From NCBI GenBank assembly GCA_964505325.1, contig CAZDHT010000218.1, forward strand, positions 1-9,450: 9,450 bases of DNA, written 5' to 3'. The notes below the pieces were generated by a model, which saw only the letters and a list, made by a program, of their open reading frames with translations, was not told the DNA's origin and did no database searches. This DNA is from CAZDHT01 sp964505325 (GTDB lineage: Bacteria > Planctomycetota > PUPC01). Positions 6,995 through 9,450 of this stretch are shown in pieces. Within the stretch, counting starts at the first letter, position 1; every line of letters starts with the position of its first letter. A program made the translations under genes and the position numbers.

Positions 6995-8068
6995 ATGGAA
7001 CTGACTGTCATTTCCGGCTATGAGGGCGGGAACCCACAGGACGCGTCGAACATCGAGCTGCTCGGGAACGTGATCTGCGCGCGCCCCGAGAGCGAGGACG
7101 GCGACTCGAACTACAAGTTCGCGTTCGACGTCACGCTGCGGAACGAGTCCGATGCGCCGCAAGCGCTGAAGCTCATCGTTGACTGGCAGGAGCCGCCGGA
7201 GGTCGGCACCAAGTACATGACGGGTCGCAAGTCGATCTTCGTGATCGGGCCGGACGTCTATCACGAAGTGACGGGACGCCTTGATGGCGACAAGGTTCAG
7301 TTCGAGGTCGAGCTATCGCCCGGCAACACGCGTCTCTGCTTGCATCCCCCGTTCGGGCAGCAGGAGCTTGAGGCGTTCTTTGAGCAGGCAGGGCGGCTCG
7401 GCGCGAAGCGCATCCTCTACGGCCGGACCTCCGAGGACCGGGCGCTGGAGGCGGCGTGGCTGCCGGCGACCGGTGAACCGGAGCGGTGTGTGCTCGCCAT
7501 CGGACGAATCCATCCATATGAGACCGCCGGCTCGTTCTTCGTCGCGGGCATCCTCGATCTGCTGGCCAGTCCGGACGGGCAAGCGCTGCGACGGAAGATG
7601 AGCGTCCTGCTTGCCCCGTTCGTCAATCCCGACGGCGTTGCGCATGGGCTCTGCAAGCGGACGACGACCGGCACCGAACTGAGCACGCAAGGGCTGTCAA
7701 GCGACGACCCCGCTGCGACGGCGCTGCTCGGCCTGGTCTGCGGTGTGGCTGCGGCGGCCCCGAACGCGCTGCTCATCGACGCACACGGATGGATGATCAA
7801 GCAGGACGGCCCGATCTTCTACAGCACGAACCTGGCCGAGAAGGTGCTGCCGCAACTGGACGAGGCGTTGTTCCCGAACGGCTTCCAGGTCAAGGACTAC
7901 AGCGGGCGGCCCGCCGATCCGAGCACGACCGATCTCCGCCGCTACGCAGGCGAGCAGCTTGGGGCGGAGGTATTTGTCACGTCGCACCCATGGTTCGGCC
8001 GCCGCCCCGCGGACATGCGCCGGATAGGCGCGCAGTTGACCAAAGCCCTGCTCACAGCCCTCGGGTGA
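6995..8068 (+). CDS. Cytosolic M14-like zinc carboxypeptidase
   Basis: Seen: 357 residues with no signal peptide. Residues 1-115 form a beta-rich N-terminal domain, as in the cytosolic M14 branch. The catalytic part shows the M14 zinc signature HPYE (H173, E176) after VLAIGRI, the family landmark PFVNPDG (208-214), and a third histidine ligand in LLIDAHGW (H264). Known: M14 enzymes remove C-terminal residues or cleave amides using one zinc. Odd points: where M14 members usually carry an Arg plus an Asn-Arg pair for the substrate carboxylate, this protein reads CKRTTTGTELS (220-230), and the C-terminal catalytic Glu is not obvious around EVFVTSHPW (325-333). Substrate specificity may therefore be atypical, or activity reduced. 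The start is supported by GAGGAGG at 6984-6990, four bases upstream of the ATG. It is transcribed divergently from the operon, and a functional link to it is unproven. Confidence 0.8.
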   Translation: MELTVISGYEGGNPQDASNIELLGNVICARPESEDGDSNYKFAFDVTLRNESDAPQALKLIVDWQEPPEVGTKYMTGRKSIFVIGPDVYHEVTGRLDGDKVQFEVELSPGNTRLCLHPPFGQQELEAFFEQAGRLGAKRILYGRTSEDRALEAAWLPATGEPERCVLAIGRIHPYETAGSFFVAGILDLLASPDGQALRRKMSVLLAPFVNPDGVAHGLCKRTTTGTELSTQGLSSDDPAATALLGLVCGVAAAAPNALLIDAHGWMIKQDGPIFYSTNLAEKVLPQLDEALFPNGFQVKDYSGRPADPSTTDLRRYAGEQLGAEVFVTSHPWFGRRPADMRRIGAQLTKALLTALG

Positions 8069-8095
8069 ACGTGGATGCTGGCGCGAGCCTTTGGG

Positions 8096-8119
8096 CGGCG
8101 CTGCGACGCGCCGTTTCGT
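8096..8119 (+). terminator. Rho-independent terminator after the M14-like gene
   Basis: A perfect 6-bp GC stem CGGCGC/GCGCCG (8096-8101 and 8108-8113) encloses the 6-nt loop TGCGAC and is followed by TTTCGT. It begins 28 nt after the stop codon. The T-tract is short, so efficiency may be partial. Confidence 0.5.
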
Positions 8120-8218
8120 TCCCGGCAAAAGGGCCCGTAGAGACCGGGGTCGCGCGACATGGAGTCTCCTCGGGAAGGGCTTGACGCTTGAGGGCTCGAC
8201 CGCAGGCGCAGTTCGTTC

Positions 8219-8248
8219 TTGACTTTGAGGACTTCAGTAGTTTATGAA
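8219..8248 (+). promoter_or_regulatory. Candidate promoter of the ArsR-like gene
   Basis: TTGACT (8219-8224) and TATGAA (8243-8248) have an 18-bp spacer. The -10 box falls inside the AT-rich octamer element, so the repeat may supply part of the promoter. Transcription would start near 8255 and the leader would carry most of the repeat. AT-rich sequence gives chance matches, so this is tentative. Confidence 0.4.
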
Positions 8249-8307
8249 TTTATGAATTACGCAATTCACAAATTGCTGAATTGCTGAATTGCTGAATTGC
8301 TGAAGTC
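8230..8307. repeat. 78-bp imperfect palindrome built of degenerate 8-bp units (copy 1)
   Basis: Its ends are a perfect 8-bp inverted pair, GACTTCAG (8230-8237) and CTGAAGTC (8300-8307). Its centre is GCAATT-CACA-AATTGC (8261-8276). By hand alignment the two 37-nt arms pair at 27 of 37 positions. The right half is four exact copies of AATTGCTG (8271-8302), and the left half follows the same 8-base period in degenerate form (for example TGAATTTA, TGAATTAC). It is much more AT-rich than its surroundings. A related element lies at 8819-8872. It is probably a dispersed non-coding repeat. Confidence 0.75.
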
Positions 8308-8348
8308 GTGAAATGGCGCCACGTCGCCCAGAATGATGGAGGTGACAC

Positions 8349-8633
8349 ATGGAGGAGTTGGCGTTCCGATCTGCAATGGTGTGTCAGATACTCGGCAATA
8401 CCACGCGGTACCGCATCCTGAAGCTGCTGGCCAAGAAGCCGATGACACCCGGGCAACTTCGTCAGGTACTTGCCAAGCCGCCCGCCGTGATCTCCAATCA
8501 CTTGGCGAAGCTGAAGTACGCGGGCTTGGTGCGGTTCAAACGCGAACCGGGGGGCCTCATGTACTGGCCCAAGCCGAAAGGAGTCGGCAGGCTGATCGCT
8601 GGCCTGGAAAAGTTCGCGTCCCAGATGAAGTAG
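8349..8633 (+). CDS. ArsR-type winged-helix transcriptional regulator
   Basis: Seen: 94 residues. The N-terminal helix region contains ILGNTTRYRILKLLAKKPMT (14-33), the typical ArsR opening. It is followed by a helix-turn-helix (about 33-60) with QLRQVLAKPPAVISNHLAKL leading into KYAGLVRFKREPGGLMYW, the recognition helix and wing. A C-terminal helix (76-93) could serve dimerisation. Known: ArsR-family proteins are dimeric DNA-binding repressors that often respond to metals or redox. Here the classic metal-binding Cys pair is absent; the only cysteine is C12, so the signal is probably not a thiol-bound metal. The start is fixed by GGAGGTGA (8338-8345), a full anti-Shine-Dalgarno match. No partner gene follows; the gene stands alone between two octamer-repeat elements. 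Its target is unknown, and autoregulation through the upstream palindrome is possible (inference). Confidence 0.85.
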   Translation: MEELAFRSAMVCQILGNTTRYRILKLLAKKPMTPGQLRQVLAKPPAVISNHLAKLKYAGLVRFKREPGGLMYWPKPKGVGRLIAGLEKFASQMK

Positions 8634-9168
8634 CGCCCGGATCTGCCACTTCAAGATGCGCACAAGAGGTCAACCATGCTGCGCGTTCAGGGGTCCTCTT
8701 GCTGGCGTTCGGTGTAAAGGCGTGGGCTGCGCCAGCCGCCTTTGTGATGCCGACCGCCTGGGCTTTGCCGAAGACAAGGCGCTCAAGACTCCAAAAACGT
8801 AAGGCGCCCATAGTGCACTTCATAAGTTTGTGAATTTCGCAATTTATGAATTGCTGAAGTCCTGAAGTCTGATTCTGCGGAGCGGCCACTGCCGGTTGCT
8901 CAGGGAGGCAATGCGAGTGTCCGGAGGGCTCACCCCAGGGGCCCGCCGTGCCGCGCGCTGGCTCAGTTCCCGCCCCGAAGAGCGCGACGCCCTGACCCTG
9001 ACTGGACTAGGCTTTCTGCAAATCATTCGCCGCGTGACCGCTGCGTCGGAGCCAGTGCAAGAAAGGGAAGATGGAAAGGCGGAAAACGGGGAAAGAGATG
9101 GGGCGCCGCCCGAAGTATGTATCCAGCCACCACTGGAATCACGCCATAGCCATGCTCTGTTGAACACC
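8634..9168. other. Region without a supportable gene, containing repeats
   Basis: No convincing gene is seen. It holds a 7-bp inverted repeat, GCTGGCG (8701-8707) with CGCCAGC (8730-8736), and a short hairpin GGCTG-CGC-CAGCC (8725-8737), either of which could weakly terminate arsR transcription. The second octamer element follows at 8819-8872, then a purine-rich stretch (9058-9104). A 48-codon frame at 8656-8802 has no ribosome binding site and was not called. The open frame from 8896 runs across unrelated repeats and is not credible as a gene. Confidence 0.55.
8819..8872. repeat. Degenerate 8-bp-unit AT-rich repeat (copy 2)
   Basis: The sequence reads in 8-base steps TGTGAATT, TCGCAATT, TATGAATT, GCTGAAGT, CCTGAAGT (8829-8868), the same period and vocabulary as 8230-8307. 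It shares the core GCAATT-N4-AATTGC (8839-8854, loop TATG) and the same right-hand end, GAATTGCTGAAGTC followed by one variable base and TGAA, in the same orientation. Its outer arms pair poorly, so it looks like a decayed or shorter copy. The two copies bracket the arsR-like gene. Confidence 0.65.
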
Positions 9169-9247
9169 GAGATCCTTCGCTTCGCACAAGATGACGACAC
9201 ACCAAAGACCAGCACCCGATGTTATTCTGAACGGGGTGAAGAATCTC
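9169..9247. repeat. Hairpin-forming dispersed repeat (ATTCTGA/GAATCTC type)
   Basis: The left arm (9169-9195) begins GAGATCCTTCGCTTCGCAC. The right arm (9221-9247) begins GTTATTCTGAACG and ends GAAGAATCTC. Hand-aligned as an inverted repeat, 18 of 27 positions match and many mismatches would be G-U pairs in RNA; the loop is 25 nt. From memory, this strongly resembles a widespread repeat of environmental bacterial genomes (TCATTCTGAGCG...GAAGAATCTC), which in translation gives FAQDD and HSERSEESL-like peptides; here the equivalents are ILRFAQDD and YSERGEESL. It is non-coding and probably a miniature mobile or REP-like element. Confidence 0.6.
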
Positions 9248-9303
9248 TCCGCACCGGCAGACCGGCCTTTTCAACAGAGCAGTACAGGCACCTATTTCGC
9301 AAT

Positions 9304-9367
9304 GGTACCTGCCAAGCATTGCCCTACCGGCACAAGGCCGGTGGTGGCAATCCGCTAAGCACGTACC
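9304..9367. repeat. Imperfect inverted repeat at the head of the 37-bp tandem array
   Basis: The left arm (9304-9331) runs from GGTACC to ACCGGC. The right arm (9337-9367) runs from GCCGGT to GTACC and overlaps the first tandem unit. The innermost 6 bp, ACCGGC-ACAAG-GCCGGT, pair perfectly, and the outer parts align with a few gaps and mismatches. The left arm is thus a diverged, inverted copy of most of a 37-bp unit. Confidence 0.55.
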
Positions 9368-9450
9368 CGTCCAACCGGTGGTGGCAATCCGCTAGGCACG
9401 TACCCGTCCAACCGGTGGTGGCAATCCGCTAGGCACGTACCCGTCCAACC
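9340..9450. repeat. 37-bp tandem repeat array, three units, cut by window end
   Basis: Three head-to-tail units occupy 9340-9376, 9377-9413 and 9414-9450. Each starts GGTGGTGGCAATCCGCTA and ends CCCGTCCAACC. Units 2 and 3 are identical, and unit 1 differs by a single base (A for G at 9358). The unit length is not a multiple of three and there are no unique spacers, so it is neither coding nor a CRISPR. The window ends exactly at a unit boundary and the array may continue. Confidence 0.9.

Larger units (their letters stand above)
8069..8348. other. Intergenic region between M14-like and ArsR-like genes
   Basis: There is no supportable gene in these 280 bases. They hold the terminator at 8096-8119, a 10-bp perfect palindrome GTCGCGCGAC (8149-8158), a candidate promoter (8219-8248), an AT-rich octamer-repeat palindrome (8230-8307) and the ribosome binding site GGAGGTGA (8338-8345) of the ArsR-like gene. 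Base composition changes sharply from GC-rich to AT-rich at about 8219. Confidence 0.7.

Noticed and set aside
6841..7011. Upstream in-frame start for the enolase-superfamily gene
   Set aside because: It would put 57 residues before a perfect Tat signal, cover both promoters and overlap the divergent gene.
8149..8158. GTCGCGCGAC palindrome as an operator
   Set aside because: A short GC palindrome is expected by chance here, and it lies away from the candidate promoter.
8701..8737. Terminator of the arsR-like gene
   Set aside because: The stems (GCTGGCG/CGCCAGC or GGCTG/CAGCC) are real, but only a weak T-run follows and they begin about 70-90 nt after the stop, so they are noted rather than called.
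8656..8802. Possible 48-residue protein downstream of the arsR-like gene, ending DRLGFAEDKALKTPKT
   Set aside because: It reads somewhat like a protein end, but there is no ribosome binding site and no family I can name; it could be a gene remnant.
8896..9432. 178-residue plus-strand open frame
   Set aside because: It has no recognisable domain, runs through the purine tract, the hairpin repeat and the 37-bp array in turn, and contains peptides typical of translated repeats (FAQDD, SERGEESL).
9340..9450. CRISPR array
   Set aside because: The 37-bp units lie head to tail with no variable spacers and no cas gene is present; it is a simple tandem repeat.

Overview
This is a GC-rich window with six supportable protein genes in positions 1-8633, followed by about 0.8 kb of repeat-rich DNA with no credible gene. 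The gene content suggests an environmental, Gram-negative-type heterotroph of the Planctomycetota or a similar lineage such as Hydrogenedentota. It includes large secreted proteins, a prenyltransferase-like toroid with a C-terminal beta-sandwich, a Kelch propeller, a jelly-roll protein and a Tat-tagged enolase-superfamily enzyme. No rRNA or other phylogenetic marker is present, so the assignment is an inference.

Layout. Positions 7-1950 (+) encode a secreted 647-residue alpha/alpha-toroid protein. It converges on a tight minus-strand operon (6840 to 2009) with three genes in transcription order: a Tat-exported mandelate racemase/muconate lactonizing-type enzyme, an 803-residue secreted Kelch protein, and a secreted concanavalin A-like jelly-roll protein. 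Both internal junctions have the same design: a stop codon fused to a Shine-Dalgarno sequence, then exactly 10 nt to the next ATG. A hairpin with a U-tract at 1945-1973 probably ends the operon. Divergent from the operon, at 6995-8068 (+), is a cytosolic M14-like zinc carboxypeptidase. The 154-bp gap holds two clear back-to-back sigma-70-type promoters, one with a palindrome filling its -35/-10 spacer. A likely terminator follows the peptidase at 8096-8119.

Positions 8349-8633 (+) encode a small ArsR-type winged-helix regulator with a perfect Shine-Dalgarno sequence. It is flanked by two AT-rich elements built from degenerate 8-bp units, at about 8230-8307 and 8819-8872. These share a GCAATT-N4-AATTGC core, and the first is a 78-bp imperfect palindrome. 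Further downstream are a hairpin repeat (9169-9247) and a 37-bp tandem repeat (three units, 9340-9450, running to the window edge) headed by a diverged inverted copy.

Working together (inference): the operon products all carry export signals. They fit a periplasmic or surface-associated process in which a sugar acid or similar hydroxyacid is dehydrated or epimerised by the enolase-superfamily enzyme, with beta-propeller and jelly-roll proteins supplying carbohydrate or ligand binding. No glycoside hydrolase, lyase or transporter is visible, so the substrate cannot be named. The least explained part of the window is the 8.2-9.45 kb repeat region around the arsR-like gene.
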